Positions 34,037-43,654 of a DNA stretch of 64,000 nt are shown in pieces. The position numbers and the translations under genes were made by a program. Source of the DNA: Methylobacterium aerolatum (lineage in GTDB: Bacteria; Pseudomonadota; Alphaproteobacteria; Rhizobiales; Beijerinckiaceae); contig NZ_BPQE01000002.1 of the NCBI RefSeq assembly GCF_022179085.1, positions 186,001 to 250,000 on the forward strand, in the 5' to 3' direction. The notes under the pieces are model-generated. The model saw only the letters and a program-made list of their open reading frames with translations. It did no database searches and was not told where the DNA came from. Position 1 is the stretch's first letter. Each line of letters opens with the position of its first letter.

Positions 34037-35277
34037 CGGTGGCGCCGGGGATCGTCGTCGTCGGTGCCGGCCAGGCCGGCTTCCAGGTCGCGGCTTCCCT
34101 GCGGGAGGGCGGATACAAGGGCCCGCTCACCCTCGTCGGGGACGAGCCCGCCCTGCCCTACCAGAGGCCGCCCCTCTCGAAGGCCTATCTCGCCGGCAAG
34201 ACCGACGCCGAAGGACTCGCGCTGCGCCCGGCCAGCTTCTTTTCCGACCACGGCATCTCCCGCCGCGGGCCGGACCGGGCCGAGGGGATCGACCGTGCCG
34301 GGCGGCGCCTGCTGCTCGCGGGCGGGGACGCCCTGCCCTATGAGCACCTCGTCCTCGCCGCCGGCTCGCGCAACCGGCCCCTGCCGGTACAGGGCGCCGA
34401 CCTCGCGGGCGTCCACCAGTTGCGGGGCCTCGCGGACGCGGACGCCCTGAAGGCGGCGCTGACTGCCGCCCCGCGGATCGTGGTGGTCGGCGCGGGCTTC
34501 ATCGGCCTCGAATTCGCCGCCGTCGCCGCCGGGCGCGGCCTGGACGTGACCGTCGTGGAGGCGGCCGGGCGGCCGATGGCCCGGGCCGTCTCGCCGGAGA
34601 CGGCCGCCTTCTTCCAAGCGGCGCAGGAAGGGCTCGGCGTGCGCTTCGCCCTCGCGGCGGGCGTGACCGCGCTCCGGGGCCGGGACGGGCGCGTCCAGGC
34701 CGTCATCCTCGCCGACGGGCGGGAGCTGACGGCCGACCTCGTGGTGGTGGGCATCGGCGTCCTGCCGAACGCGGAAATCGCCGCGGCGGCGGGCCTGTCC
34801 GTGGGCGACGGCGTGCGGGTCGATCCGTTTCTGGCCACCTCCGACCCGGCGGTCTCCGCCATCGGGGATTGCGCCCGCTTTCCCTCTCCCCACGCGCACG
34901 GCCTGACGGAGGACGGGACGGTGCGGATCGAGTCGGTGCAGAACGCCATCGACCAGGGCCGCTGCCTCGCGGCCCGGCTCCTGGGCCAGCCCGCCGCCTA
35001 CACCGCGCTGCCCTGGTTCTGGAGCGATCAGGGTCCGCACAAATTGCAGATCGCCGGGCTGTCGGCACCGGGGGATGCCAGCGTCGTGCGCGGCGAGGGC
35101 AGCGCCTTCTCGGTGTTCCGCTTCCGCGGAGGGCGGCTGAGCGCGGTCGAATCCGTCAACCGGGCGGGCGACCACATGATCGCCCGGCGCCTCCTCGGCG
35201 CCGGCACGCCGCTTACCCCCGAGCAGGCGGGCGACCCCGGCTTCGACATCAAGGCGCTGGCGATGGGACGGGGCTGA
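34033..35277 (+). CDS. FAD-dependent NAD(P)/ferredoxin reductase
   Basis: The 414-residue flavoprotein is of the putidaredoxin/rubredoxin reductase type. The FAD-binding GxGxxG is IVVVGAGQAGFQVAASLRE near the N-terminus. LPYQRPPLSKAYLAG is characteristic, and the NAD(P)H-binding turn is IVVVGAGFIGLEFAAVAAGRGLDVTVVE. A second FAD segment has AIGDCARF, and the C-terminal domain begins WFWSDQGPHKLQIAGLS. It reduces a small iron-sulfur protein, usually for a monooxygenase. Its start overlaps the LysR stop (ATGA), so it is co-translated with the regulator, an uncommon partner. No ferredoxin or oxygenase gene is adjacent. Confidence 0.92.
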   Translation: MTVAPGIVVVGAGQAGFQVAASLREGGYKGPLTLVGDEPALPYQRPPLSKAYLAGKTDAEGLALRPASFFSDHGISRRGPDRAEGIDRAGRRLLLAGGDALPYEHLVLAAGSRNRPLPVQGADLAGVHQLRGLADADALKAALTAAPRIVVVGAGFIGLEFAAVAAGRGLDVTVVEAAGRPMARAVSPETAAFFQAAQEGLGVRFALAAGVTALRGRDGRVQAVILADGRELTADLVVVGIGVLPNAEIAAAAGLSVGDGVRVDPFLATSDPAVSAIGDCARFPSPHAHGLTEDGTVRIESVQNAIDQGRCLAARLLGQPAAYTALPWFWSDQGPHKLQIAGLSAPGDASVVRGEGSAFSVFRFRGGRLSAVESVNRAGDHMIARRLLGAGTPLTPEQAGDPGFDIKALAMGRG

Positions 35278-35301
35278 AGGCGAGCACCGGCTTTTCCTCC
35301 T

Positions 35302-35395
35302 CGTCTTTGCGAGCGTCAGCGAAGCAATCCAGGGCAGCGGGCCGCTTCAGGATGGGGCGGATCCCTGGATTGCTTCGCTGACGCTCGCAACGACG
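35302..35395. repeat. Family A inverted pair between convergent genes
   Basis: The arm at 35302-35334 (CGTCTTTGCGAGCG to GCAATCCAGGG) and the inverted arm at 35363-35395 (CCCTGGATTGC to CGCTCGCAACGACG) are separated by 28 bases. They occupy the gap between the reductase stop (35277) and the MFS stop (35445). The result is a strong hairpin readable from both sides. Confidence 0.85.
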
Positions 35396-35444
35396 CAGTG
35401 GGTCCTTCAATCAAGCGCGTCCCATTGTGAGCGCAATTTCACAA

Positions 35445-36644
35445 TCAGACAGAAGCATTTCTAGCGGGGCGCGACAGGAGGGCGGCGCTGGCGAGGCCGA
35501 GCGCGAGGATCGTGGCCGCGCAGGCGGCGAGCGCCCAGAACTGGCCGAGGACCAGCAGTCCCTCCCCGACGATGGCGACGCTGAGCGCCTGCCCGCCGAA
35601 ATACGAGAACGCGTGCAGCGACACCGCCGAGCCGCGGGCCTTGGGCGCCACCTCGGTCACCTGCGTCTGGTAGGTGTTGTGCATCATGTAGAAGCCGAGG
35701 CCGAGCATCGTGAGGGCGGCGCAATCCGCCTGCCAGGATCCGGCGAGACCGATGGTCCCGAGGGCGACGGCGCAGATGGCGCCGCCGGCGATCAGCATCC
35801 TCGCCATGCCGAGGAGCCGCACCATCACGCCGACGAGGGCCGCGTAGATCAGCCCGCCCACGGCGAAGCCGGCGAGGGCCAGCCCGGCCTCGCGGGGGCC
35901 GCCCGCCCCGCGCCCTTCGAGGAGCGGCGCGAGGTGGGGAAACACCCCGAAGATCGCGATGGCCTCGATGAAGACGGCGCCGAACAGCACCCTCGCCCGG
36001 GGGTTGGCGAGGAGCGAGCGATAGGTCGTGATCGCCGCGCCGATGGCGGGGCGCCGGGCGGGCGCGCGGCTCCCCGACGGGAAGCCGAAGGCCACGGCGG
36101 CGCAGGCGAAGCCCGCCACCGCCGCCGTCACGCCGGCGACGCCGCGCCAGCCGATCGCCCCCTCGATCAGGCCGGCGAAGGTCGAGCCGGAGAGCTGCCC
36201 GAGGATCACCGCCACGAGGTACCGGCCGATGGCGACCTGCCGCCCGGCCATCGGCACCCGGTCGCCCAGCAGGGCGAGAGATAGGGGGATGCAGCCCCCC
36301 GCCGCCGCGCCCGCGACGACCCTCATGGCGAACAGGGAGGGCAGGTCCGGCGCGACGGCGCAGAGGGCCAGGGCGAGGCCAAGCACCGCGAGGCAGGCGG
36401 TCATGACCCGCTCCTTGCCCAGGGCATCGCCCACGGGGCCGAGGATCGGCTGGATCAGGGCATAGGGCAGCGCGAAGGCGGTGGAGAGCAGGGCGACCCG
36501 GTGCGGGTCGCTGCCGAAATCCCGGGCGATTACCCCCACCAGGGGCTCGAAAGAGCGCAGGGCGAAGGTGCTGCCGAACCCGGCGCAGGCCAGGATCACG
36601 ATGAGGCGGGGGATCGGATCGGCCGTCGCTGAACCAGATGACAT
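35445..36644 (-). CDS. MFS transporter, DHA1-like
   Basis: The 399-residue protein has twelve predicted helices. Motif A after helix 2 is only loosely kept (GPVGDALGKERVM), and the second half has MVRLLGMARMLIAGG at the equivalent place. GFGSTFALRSFEPLVGVIARDFG in helix 1 and GGCIPLSLALLGD after helix 4 resemble the arabinose-efflux-like (AraJ) exporters. No dedicated regulator overlaps it; the LysR gene upstream (36733) is on the same strand, 88 bases away, and could be co-transcribed. The start at 36644 is the best-supported ATG, though its ribosome-binding site is weak. Substrate unknown. Confidence 0.85.
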   Translation of the reverse strand: MSSGSATADPIPRLIVILACAGFGSTFALRSFEPLVGVIARDFGSDPHRVALLSTAFALPYALIQPILGPVGDALGKERVMTACLAVLGLALALCAVAPDLPSLFAMRVVAGAAAGGCIPLSLALLGDRVPMAGRQVAIGRYLVAVILGQLSGSTFAGLIEGAIGWRGVAGVTAAVAGFACAAVAFGFPSGSRAPARRPAIGAAITTYRSLLANPRARVLFGAVFIEAIAIFGVFPHLAPLLEGRGAGGPREAGLALAGFAVGGLIYAALVGVMVRLLGMARMLIAGGAICAVALGTIGLAGSWQADCAALTMLGLGFYMMHNTYQTQVTEVAPKARGSAVSLHAFSYFGGQALSVAIVGEGLLVLGQFWALAACAATILALGLASAALLSRPARNASV

Positions 36645-36732
36645 CGCGGCGGGGCCCGGACACTCTTCGCCCAGGCCATGGCACGAAGCGCGGCCGGGCG
36701 ACAGTCCGCCCCGGCACGGTTCCGTGCGCCTG

Positions 36733-37653
36733 TCAGCCCCCCTCGGCGTCGGCGTATCCCTTCTCCGCGTGCAGGACCGGCAGCGCCCGCAGCGCCGCCG
36801 CGGCGTGGTCGAGGAATGCGGAGATCCGGGCGGGCCTGTGGTCGGCCCCGGGCGTGACCAGATGCACCGGCACCGGCGGCGGCTCGAAACGGGCGAGCAC
36901 ACGGATCAGCCGTCCGTCCGCGATCTCCTCCGCCGCCTGGTAGGACAGGACGCGGGCGATGCCGCGCCCCGCCCGCGCGGCGGTGAGCGCGGCCTCGACC
37001 TCGTTGACGATCAGCCGCGGCGCGAGGCGCACGCGGTTGCGGCCGAAATGCCATTCGCTGGGACCGGGGCGGATCTGGCCGTGGATCGTCTCGTGGGCGG
37101 CGAGGTCGGCCGGACGCCGGGGTTCGCCCCGCCGCGCGAGATAAGCCGGGCTCGCCACGAGGATGCGGCGGACCTGTCCGACCCGGCGGACGACCAGCCG
37201 GGACTGCGCGAGGGTGCCGATCCGCAGGGCGACGTCGAGCCCCTCCTCCACGAGGTCGACGTTGCGGTCGGCCAGGGTGAGCTCGACCTGCGTTTCCGGG
37301 TGGGCGTCGAGGAACGAGGCGACCACCGGCGCGACGTGCCGCCGCCCGAACAGCACCGGGGCCGTCACGCGAACGAGGCCGCGCACCCGGCTCTCCGCGA
37401 TGCCCGACAGGGCCGCCTCGTAGCCCGCGAGGAGGCCGCGCGCCTGCTCCGCCAGGGCCAGCCCCTCCGGTGTCGGGGCGAGGCGCCGCGTGGTGCGCGC
37501 GACGAGGCGCGTGCCGGCCCTCGCCTCCAGGCCCGCCAGGGCGCGCGTGGCGGCGGCGGGCGACCGCTGCGTGCGCCGGGCCGCGGCGGCGAGGCTCCCG
37601 GCCTCGATGATCGCGACGAAGACGGCGAGTTCCTCCAGGCGGTCCATGGGCAT
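36733..37653 (-). CDS. LysR-type transcriptional regulator
   Basis: The 306-residue regulator has a standard N-terminal helix-turn-helix (LEELAVFVAIIEAGSLAAAARRTQRSPAAATRALAGLEARAGTRLVART) and an effector domain of the CrgA/DmlR subgroup (VRVTAPVLFGRRHVAPVVASFLDAHPETQVELTLADRNVDLVEEGLDVALRIG). It is divergent from a glutathione S-transferase and a flavin-protein gene with a 96-base gap. That is the usual arrangement of a LysR gene and its targets, so it probably controls them. A second ATG two codons in is an equally likely start. Confidence 0.92.
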   Translation of the reverse strand: MPMDRLEELAVFVAIIEAGSLAAAARRTQRSPAAATRALAGLEARAGTRLVARTTRRLAPTPEGLALAEQARGLLAGYEAALSGIAESRVRGLVRVTAPVLFGRRHVAPVVASFLDAHPETQVELTLADRNVDLVEEGLDVALRIGTLAQSRLVVRRVGQVRRILVASPAYLARRGEPRRPADLAAHETIHGQIRPGPSEWHFGRNRVRLAPRLIVNEVEAALTAARAGRGIARVLSYQAAEEIADGRLIRVLARFEPPPVPVHLVTPGADHRPARISAFLDHAAAALRALPVLHAEKGYADAEGG

Positions 37654-37749
37654 CGGATTGTTGCGGCAAACGAAATTCTGACTCTCACGACGGGCCCGTT
37701 TCGCGCAAGTCCGTCCGGGAGCACCTTGGGGCGGTCAGGAGATCCCGCC

Positions 37750-38364
37750 ATGTCCACACCCGACCTCACCCTCTACGGCCTGCGCCTCTCCGGCCATTCC
37801 CACCGGGCCGAACTCTTCCTCTCGCTGCTCCGCCTGCCCTACCGGTTCGTGGAGGCCCTCCCTGCGACGCCGGACCTGCTCGCGGTGAACCCGCTGGGCC
37901 AGATCCCGGTGCTGATCGACGGCGGGTCCGTGATCCCCGATTCGAACGCGATCCTCGTCTATCTCGCCGCCCGCTACGCCCCGGACGGCGGCTGGATGCC
38001 CGCCGATCCGCCGGGCGCCGCCGCCGTACAGCGCTGGCTCTCGATCGCGGCGGGGGACGTGCGCTTCGGCCCGGCGCTGGCCCGGCTGATGGTGGTGTTC
38101 GGCGCGCAGGCCGACCGTGGCCGGGTCGAGGCGCGGACGGCGCGGATCCTCGGCTTCATGGACCGGCACCTGGCGGACCGGAGCTTCCTCGCGGCCGCGC
38201 ACCCGACGCTCGCCGACATCGCCTGCTACTCCTACGTCGCCCACGCGCCGGAGGGCGGCATCGGCCTCGCGCCCTACCCGGCCATCCGGGCCTGGATCGC
38301 CCGGATCGAGGCCCTGCCGGATTTCCTCGCCATGCCGTCCTCGCCCATCCCGGAAGGAGCCTGA
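37750..38364 (+). CDS. Glutathione S-transferase
   Basis: The 204-residue protein has the two-domain GST layout. The thioredoxin-like N-terminal domain shows LTLYGLRLSGHSHRAELFLSLL with Ser14/Ser17 in the glutathione region, NPLGQIPVLIDGG with the cis-Pro, and IPDSNAILVYLAARY with the Asp-Ser pair that holds glutathione. The helical C-terminal domain contains FLAAAHPTLADIACYSYV. It likely conjugates glutathione to electrophiles in the cytoplasm. It is followed after 3 bases by a pyridoxamine-oxidase-like flavoprotein gene, with the divergent LysR gene upstream as probable regulator. Confidence 0.92.
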   Translation: MSTPDLTLYGLRLSGHSHRAELFLSLLRLPYRFVEALPATPDLLAVNPLGQIPVLIDGGSVIPDSNAILVYLAARYAPDGGWMPADPPGAAAVQRWLSIAAGDVRFGPALARLMVVFGAQADRGRVEARTARILGFMDRHLADRSFLAAAHPTLADIACYSYVAHAPEGGIGLAPYPAIRAWIARIEALPDFLAMPSSPIPEGA

Positions 38365-38367
38365 GCC

Positions 38368-39276
38368 ATGGCCAGCTTCCACGAGGACGAGCGCGCGGCG
38401 CAGGCGCTGGCCGGCCACGTGCTCGGCGACATCCCGGCGATCCGCCCGTTCATGCCGGACCAGCACCGGACCTTCTTCGCCGGCCTCCGCTACCTCTTCG
38501 TCGGCGCAATCAACGGGGAGGGCTGGCCCATCGCCACGGTGGCGAGCGGCCCGCCGGGCTTCGTCGCCTCGCCCGACCCGACCCGCCTGTCGGTCGCGGC
38601 GAGGCTGGCGGAGGACGACCCCGCCGCACCCCATCTCGTCGCGGGACGCGCGGTCGGGCTCCTCGGGATCGACCTGTCGAACCGCCGCCGCAACCGCGCC
38701 AACGGCACGGTCGAGGGCCGGGACGCGGCGGGATTCACGGTGCGGATCGCGGAGAGCTTCGGCAACTGCCCGAAATATATCCAGGTCCGGGAGGCCGAGC
38801 CGCTGGCCAGGCCGCCGGGGCGGGCGGAACCGCTCGCCCGGCTGGATCCGGCCGCCAGGGCCGCGATCACCGCCGCCGACACGGTGTTCGTCGGAAGCCG
38901 CGCCCGCGCCGGCCTGTCCGGCGGCGCCGACCTCTCGCACCGGGGCGGGCGGCCGGGCTTCGTGGCGGTCGAGGGCGATAGCCTGCGCGTGCCGGACTTT
39001 TCCGGAAACCGGTTCTTCAACACCTTCGGCAACTTGCTGGGCGAGCCGCGGGCAGCCCTGCTCGTGCCCGACTTCGGCATCGGCGACCTCCTCGTCCTCC
39101 AGGGCGAGGCGGAGGTGGATTGGACCGGGCGCGACGCGGCACGCTTCGCCGGAGCGGAGCGGTCCTGGCGGTTCCACGTCGCACGCGGCTGGCGCCGCCC
39201 GGCCGCCCTGCCCTTCCGCTGGAGTCCGCCGCAGCCGGCCCCCCAGATCGCCGCGACCGGCGCCTGGGCGGACTGA
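38368..39276 (+). CDS. Pyridoxamine 5'-phosphate oxidase-like FMN-binding protein
   Basis: The 302-residue protein has split-barrel flavin-binding features in two blocks: LRYLFVGAINGEGWPIATVASGPPGFV near residues 40-68, and DTVFVGSRA with SHRGGRPGFVAVEGDSLRVPDFSGNRFFNTFGNLL near 170-225. GNCPKYIQVRE in between is typical of a subgroup of predicted flavin-nucleotide-binding proteins. Only 3 bases separate it from the GST gene, so they form an operon. It may reduce or oxidise a xenobiotic together with the GST, but the substrate is unknown. Confidence 0.85.
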   Translation: MASFHEDERAAQALAGHVLGDIPAIRPFMPDQHRTFFAGLRYLFVGAINGEGWPIATVASGPPGFVASPDPTRLSVAARLAEDDPAAPHLVAGRAVGLLGIDLSNRRRNRANGTVEGRDAAGFTVRIAESFGNCPKYIQVREAEPLARPPGRAEPLARLDPAARAAITAADTVFVGSRARAGLSGGADLSHRGGRPGFVAVEGDSLRVPDFSGNRFFNTFGNLLGEPRAALLVPDFGIGDLLVLQGEAEVDWTGRDAARFAGAERSWRFHVARGWRRPAALPFRWSPPQPAPQIAATGAWAD

Positions 39277-39431
39277 TCGACCGCCCGCGTGACGCGGGAA
39301 TCAGCACGTCATGCCCGTCCAACCGTCACTCGGGAGGGGACCGGAATCGTCCGGCACGCGTTGAAGGTCGTCGGAGCATTGTGCATCGCCGCGCGATGGC
39401 GCAGAGCCGTATGCGGGCGATGGGGGTGGAG

Positions 39432-39812
39432 ATGGCGAAGATACTTCTAGTCGAGGACCACGAGGAGATTTGGGATTTTCTGTCCAGGCGACTGAAGCGC
39501 CGCGGTTATGAAGTGATCCTGGCCCACGATGGCGAAGCCGGAGTCCAGCAGGCCCGGGCAGGGCGGCCGGACGTGATCCTCCTCGACATGAACCTTCCGG
39601 TTCTCGACGGGTGGTCTGCGGCGCGCGCGCTGAAGGCCGGGGCGGATACGCGGGCGATTCCGATCATCGCGCTGACCGCCCACGCCATGTCCGGCGACCG
39701 CGACAAGGCGATCCAGGCGGGTTGCGACGACTACCACCCGAAGCCCGTCGATTTCTCGAAACTGCTCAGCCAGATCAGCGCCGCCCTGGGCGAGACGGCG
39801 CAAGCGGGTTGA
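39432..39812 (+). CDS. Single-domain response regulator (CheY-like)
   Basis: The 126-residue protein is a stand-alone receiver domain. The acidic pocket is formed by Glu8/Asp9 (LLVEDH), the phospho-acceptor is Asp52 (DVILLDMNLP), the switch Thr is in ALTAHAM, and the conserved Lys is in YHPKPVD. There is no output domain, so it must act through another protein, for example a kinase or a phosphotransfer protein. Two in-frame starts within 12 bases (39420, 39426) are possible; the chosen one gives the family N-terminus. A LOV hybrid histidine kinase lies 2.2 kb downstream on the same strand. Confidence 0.9.
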   Translation: MAKILLVEDHEEIWDFLSRRLKRRGYEVILAHDGEAGVQQARAGRPDVILLDMNLPVLDGWSAARALKAGADTRAIPIIALTAHAMSGDRDKAIQAGCDDYHPKPVDFSKLLSQISAALGETAQAG

Positions 39813-39885
39813 GGGCGACGCGCGGTGGACGACGGGGGGCGGCGCGCCGCCGCGCCCCCGGTGAAGGGTCGAGTGGAGTGAACCA

Positions 39886-41859
39886 GTGAGCGAGGATCCC
39901 GTCACGGCCCAGCGGCTCCGGCAGGGTTTGCCGGTGATCGTGGCGCTCGCCTCGTTCCTCCTCGTCGTCGGCGTGATGGCGGCCCTGTATTTCGGGCGCG
40001 AGATCCTCGTGCCCGTCACGCTCGCGATCCTGCTGAGCTTCGTGCTGGCGCCCTTCGTCCGCGCCCTCCGGCGGATCCGCGTGCCGCGGGCCCCGGCGGT
40101 GATGCTCGTGGTGGTGGTGGTTTTCGGCGCCCTGTTCGGGATCGGCAGCCTGATCGCCAGCGAGGCATCGCAGCTCGCCTCGGACCTGCCTCGCTACACG
40201 ATCACCATGCGCGACAAGATCCGCGACCTGCGCGGGGCCACGAACGGGGCGGGCTCCCTCTCGCGCCTCGTGGACATGGTGCAGGACCTCGGCGCGGCGA
40301 TCCAGCCGCCCCCGGCGGCGGAGTACAAGGGCGATCCCGGCACACCGACCCACCCGCTGACGGTGGAGTTGAGCCCGGCGCGGACCAGCGTCCTCGACAC
40401 GCTCCAGACCTTCGCCGGGCCCGTCCTGCACCCGCTGGCCACCACGGGCCTGATCCTGATCTTCACGATCTTCATCCTGATGCAGCGGGAGGACCTGCGG
40501 AACCGGGCGATCCGGCTCGTCGGCCCCGGCGACCTGCGCCGCACCACCGCCGCGATCGACGACGCCACGAGCCGCCTCTCGAAGTTCTTCCTGGCGCAGC
40601 TCGCCCTCAACATCGCCTTCGGCGTGGTGATCGGCGTCGGCCTCGGCCTGATCGGCGTGCCGAGCCCGACCCTGTTCGGCGTGCTCGCCGCGATCCTGCG
40701 CTTCGTGCCGTATATCGGCGCGGCGATCAGCGCCCTCCTGCCCGTGGTGCTGGCGGCGGCGGTCGATCCCGGCTGGAGCATGGTGATCGCGACGGTGGCG
40801 CTCTTCCTCGTGGTGGAGCCCCTGTGCGGCCACGTGATCGAGCCGTTGCTCTACGGCCATTCCACCGGCATCTCGCCCGTGGCGGTGATCCTCTCGGCGA
40901 CGATCTGGACCTTCCTCTGGGGGCCGATCGGCCTCGTGCTGGCGACGCCGCTCACCGTCTGCCTCGTGGTGCTCGGCCGCCACGTCGAACGGCTCTGGTA
41001 CCTCGACGTGCTGCTCGGCGACCGGCCGGCCCTGGATCCGCCGGAGATTTTCTACCAGCGGATGCTGGCGAACGACCCCGCCGAAGCGATCGAGCAGGGA
41101 CGCCAGTTCCTGAAGGAGCGCGCCCTGGTCACCTATTATGATCAAGTGGTCATGGCGGGCCTGCTCATGGCACAGGAGGATCTCTCGCGCGGGACCCTCG
41201 TCCGGTCGCGGCAGGACGAGGTCGGAGAATCGATCCGCACCGTGGTCGCGCGGCTCGGCACCAGCCCCGTCGCCCGCCGCCCGCGCAAGGGCAAGGCGAG
41301 CCGGGGCGCCGACACCGAGACCGCCGCCGCCCTCGACGCCATCGGCCCCGACCGGCAGGAGGCCGCCATCGTCCTCGGCCGGGACGACCTCGCCCCGGCG
41401 TGGCGGGGGACCAAGCCGGTGCTCTGCGTCTCCAGCCGTGGCCCCTTCGACGAGGCCGCGACGTTGATGCTGAGCCAGATCCTCGCCCGCCACGGCCTCG
41501 CCTCGCAGACCCTCTCCATGGCCGCGATCCGGTCCGGCGAGAAGCCCGAGGACATGGCGGGCATCGCCATGGTCTGCTTCTCCTACCTCGAACCCGTCAG
41601 CCTCTCGCAGGTGCGCTTCACCGTCCGACAGGCCCGGGCGGCGATCCCCGGCGTACGCGTCCTCGTGGGCTTCTGGCGGGAGCGCGATCCCTCGACCCTC
41701 GCCCGCCTGCGCCGGGCGACCTCGGCGGACGATCTCGTCACCTCGCTGAGCGACGCGCTCTCGGCGGCCCTCGACGCGAGCCGCACCGGCCGCGCGCCGC
41801 AGGCCCTGCCCGAGGCGCGGCCCGCGCCCGTCACCGTCGTCCAGGGTGCCATTGCCTGA
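39886..41859 (+). CDS. AI-2E family transporter (PerM-like) with long cytoplasmic tail
   Basis: The 657-residue inner-membrane protein begins at GTG 39886 with GGAG spaced about 7 bases before it. The membrane part (about residues 15-370) has eight or so helices including [49 protein letters not shown] and [21 protein letters not shown], which are hallmarks of the AI-2E/PerM family. Known members export the signal AI-2 or act as Na+/H+ exchangers. The C-terminal 280 residues are soluble and unusually long; they include [33 protein letters not shown], which looks like an alpha/beta domain. Some relatives with this tail exist; its role is unknown. Confidence 0.88.
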   Translation: MSEDPVTAQRLRQGLPVIVALASFLLVVGVMAALYFGREILVPVTLAILLSFVLAPFVRALRRIRVPRAPAVMLVVVVVFGALFGIGSLIASEASQLASDLPRYTITMRDKIRDLRGATNGAGSLSRLVDMVQDLGAAIQPPPAAEYKGDPGTPTHPLTVELSPARTSVLDTLQTFAGPVLHPLATTGLILIFTIFILMQREDLRNRAIRLVGPGDLRRTTAAIDDATSRLSKFFLAQLALNIAFGVVIGVGLGLIGVPSPTLFGVLAAILRFVPYIGAAISALLPVVLAAAVDPGWSMVIATVALFLVVEPLCGHVIEPLLYGHSTGISPVAVILSATIWTFLWGPIGLVLATPLTVCLVVLGRHVERLWYLDVLLGDRPALDPPEIFYQRMLANDPAEAIEQGRQFLKERALVTYYDQVVMAGLLMAQEDLSRGTLVRSRQDEVGESIRTVVARLGTSPVARRPRKGKASRGADTETAAALDAIGPDRQEAAIVLGRDDLAPAWRGTKPVLCVSSRGPFDEAATLMLSQILARHGLASQTLSMAAIRSGEKPEDMAGIAMVCFSYLEPVSLSQVRFTVRQARAAIPGVRVLVGFWRERDPSTLARLRRATSADDLVTSLSDALSAALDASRTGRAPQALPEARPAPVTVVQGAIA

Positions 41860-42014
41860 GGCTGGGCCGCGCCCCTTACCCGGGCGCGGCACCGTTTCCG
41901 GCCGGCCGTCGATGGATCACCCGTCTCCGAGGTCATTCTCGGGGGAACTACTCGCCGCCGGTACGCGATACCCCCCGGCCCTCAAGACTTCAGGGACAGG
42001 TGAGACCTAAACCG

Positions 42015-43625
42015 ATGGCTGAACCACCCGAAAAACCGCGCGCCCGCGTCCATCAGGGTGCGGCCGCCGAGGTTTCGGATCCGAAGAGCGAGATTTTCTT
42101 CGCGGCCGTCGAGACCACGCGGATGCCGATGATCGTCACCGATCCACGGCAACCGGACAACCCGATCATCTTCGCCAATCGCGCCTTTCTGGCGATGACG
42201 GGCTATACGCCCGAAGAGCTGGTCGGCCACAATTGCCGCTTCCTGCAAGGGCCGGAGACCGACCGTGATACGGTCGATCAAGTGCGGCAAGCCATCGCCG
42301 AGCGGCGAGAATTCGCCACCGAGATCCTGAACTACCGCAAGAACGGCTCGACCTTCTGGAACGCGCTGTTCGTCTCGCCCGTGTTCAACACGGCGGGCGA
42401 ACTCGTCTACTTCTTCGGCTCGCAGCTCGACGTGTCCCGCCGCCGCGACGCGGAGGAAGCGCTCGGGCAAGCGCAGAAGATGGAAGCACTCGGCCAGCTG
42501 ACCGGCGGCATCGCCCACGATTTCAACAACCTGCTCCAGGTGATCGTCGGCTACGTCGACATCCTCGCCGCGGGCCTGGAGAAGCCCGATGCCGACCGCG
42601 CCCGCCTCGGCCGGGCGACCGACAACATCCGGCAGGCGGCCGAGCGTGCCACCACCCTGACGCAGCAGCTCCTCGCTTTCGCCCGCAAGCAGCGGCTCGA
42701 AGGGCGCTCGGTCAACCTCAACACCCTCGTCGAGGGGATGCGGGAGATGATCGACCGCTCCATCGGCGAGGCCATCGCGATCGAGTACGACCTCGCGGAC
42801 GACCTCTGGAACTGCCGGGTGGACCCGACCCAGGCCGAGGTCGCGATCCTCAACGTCCTGATCAACGCCCGCGACGCGATGCCGGACGGCGGCACCGTGC
42901 GCATCGGCACGGCCAACCGCACGGTGAAGGTGAACGCCGACCACGAGATCGGCCCCCTGCGGGAGGGGCGCTACGCCTCCATCGCGATCACCGATTCGGG
43001 CACGGGCATCCCCCCGGCCGTGCTGGCGCGGGTGATGGACCCCTTCTTCACCACCAAGGAGGAGGGCAAGGGCACGGGACTCGGCCTGTCGATGGTCTAC
43101 GGCTTCGCCAAGCAATCCGGCGGCGCGGCGCAGATCGAGTCGGCGGTCGGCCAGGGCACGACCGTCGCCCTGTCCTTCCCCGCCGTGGAGGGCGACCAGC
43201 CGGCCCCGGCCAAGGCCCCCGTGCGCTTCGTGGAACGGCCCGGCACCGAGACGATCCTCGTGGTGGACGACCGCCAGGACGTGGCGGAACTCGCCCGGAC
43301 CATCCTGCGGGACTTCGGCTACACTGTCCTGATGGCGAGCAGCGGCAAGGAAGCCCTGGAGATCCTCGAAGCCAGCGAGAAGATCGACCTGCTCTTCACC
43401 GACATGATCATGCCCGGCGGCATGAACGGCGTCGTGCTGGCCCGCGAGGCGCGGCGCCGCCAGCCGCGCCTGAAGGTCCTGCTCGCCACCGGCTACGCGG
43501 AGGCGAGCCTGGAGCGAACCGATGTCGGGGGTTCGGAATTCGACATCCTGAACAAGCCCTACCGCCGGACCGAACTGATCCGGCGGATCCGGGTGACCCT
43601 CGACGGCGCGACCGGAGTCGCGTGA
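42015..43625 (+). CDS. LOV-domain hybrid histidine kinase (predicted blue-light sensor)
   Basis: The 536-residue cytoplasmic sensor has three parts. Residues about 27-142 are a PAS domain with the LOV signature GHNCRFLQG (71-79), in which Cys74 is positioned to form the flavin adduct in blue light. Residues about 150-392 are a histidine kinase core: His168 in GGIAHDFNN, Asn284 in LINARDA, DSGTGIP and GTGLGLS. Residues about 413-536 are a receiver with Asp463 ([10 protein letters not shown]) and Lys in ILNKPYR. There are no membrane helices. It should phosphorylate its own receiver in a light-dependent way. The stand-alone receiver at 39432 is a possible partner. Confidence 0.92.
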   Translation: MAEPPEKPRARVHQGAAAEVSDPKSEIFFAAVETTRMPMIVTDPRQPDNPIIFANRAFLAMTGYTPEELVGHNCRFLQGPETDRDTVDQVRQAIAERREFATEILNYRKNGSTFWNALFVSPVFNTAGELVYFFGSQLDVSRRRDAEEALGQAQKMEALGQLTGGIAHDFNNLLQVIVGYVDILAAGLEKPDADRARLGRATDNIRQAAERATTLTQQLLAFARKQRLEGRSVNLNTLVEGMREMIDRSIGEAIAIEYDLADDLWNCRVDPTQAEVAILNVLINARDAMPDGGTVRIGTANRTVKVNADHEIGPLREGRYASIAITDSGTGIPPAVLARVMDPFFTTKEEGKGTGLGLSMVYGFAKQSGGAAQIESAVGQGTTVALSFPAVEGDQPAPAKAPVRFVERPGTETILVVDDRQDVAELARTILRDFGYTVLMASSGKEALEILEASEKIDLLFTDMIMPGGMNGVVLAREARRRQPRLKVLLATGYAEASLERTDVGGSEFDILNKPYRRTELIRRIRVTLDGATGVA

Positions 43626-43654
43626 GGGGGTCGGTTCGGCCGGAGGATCGCACC

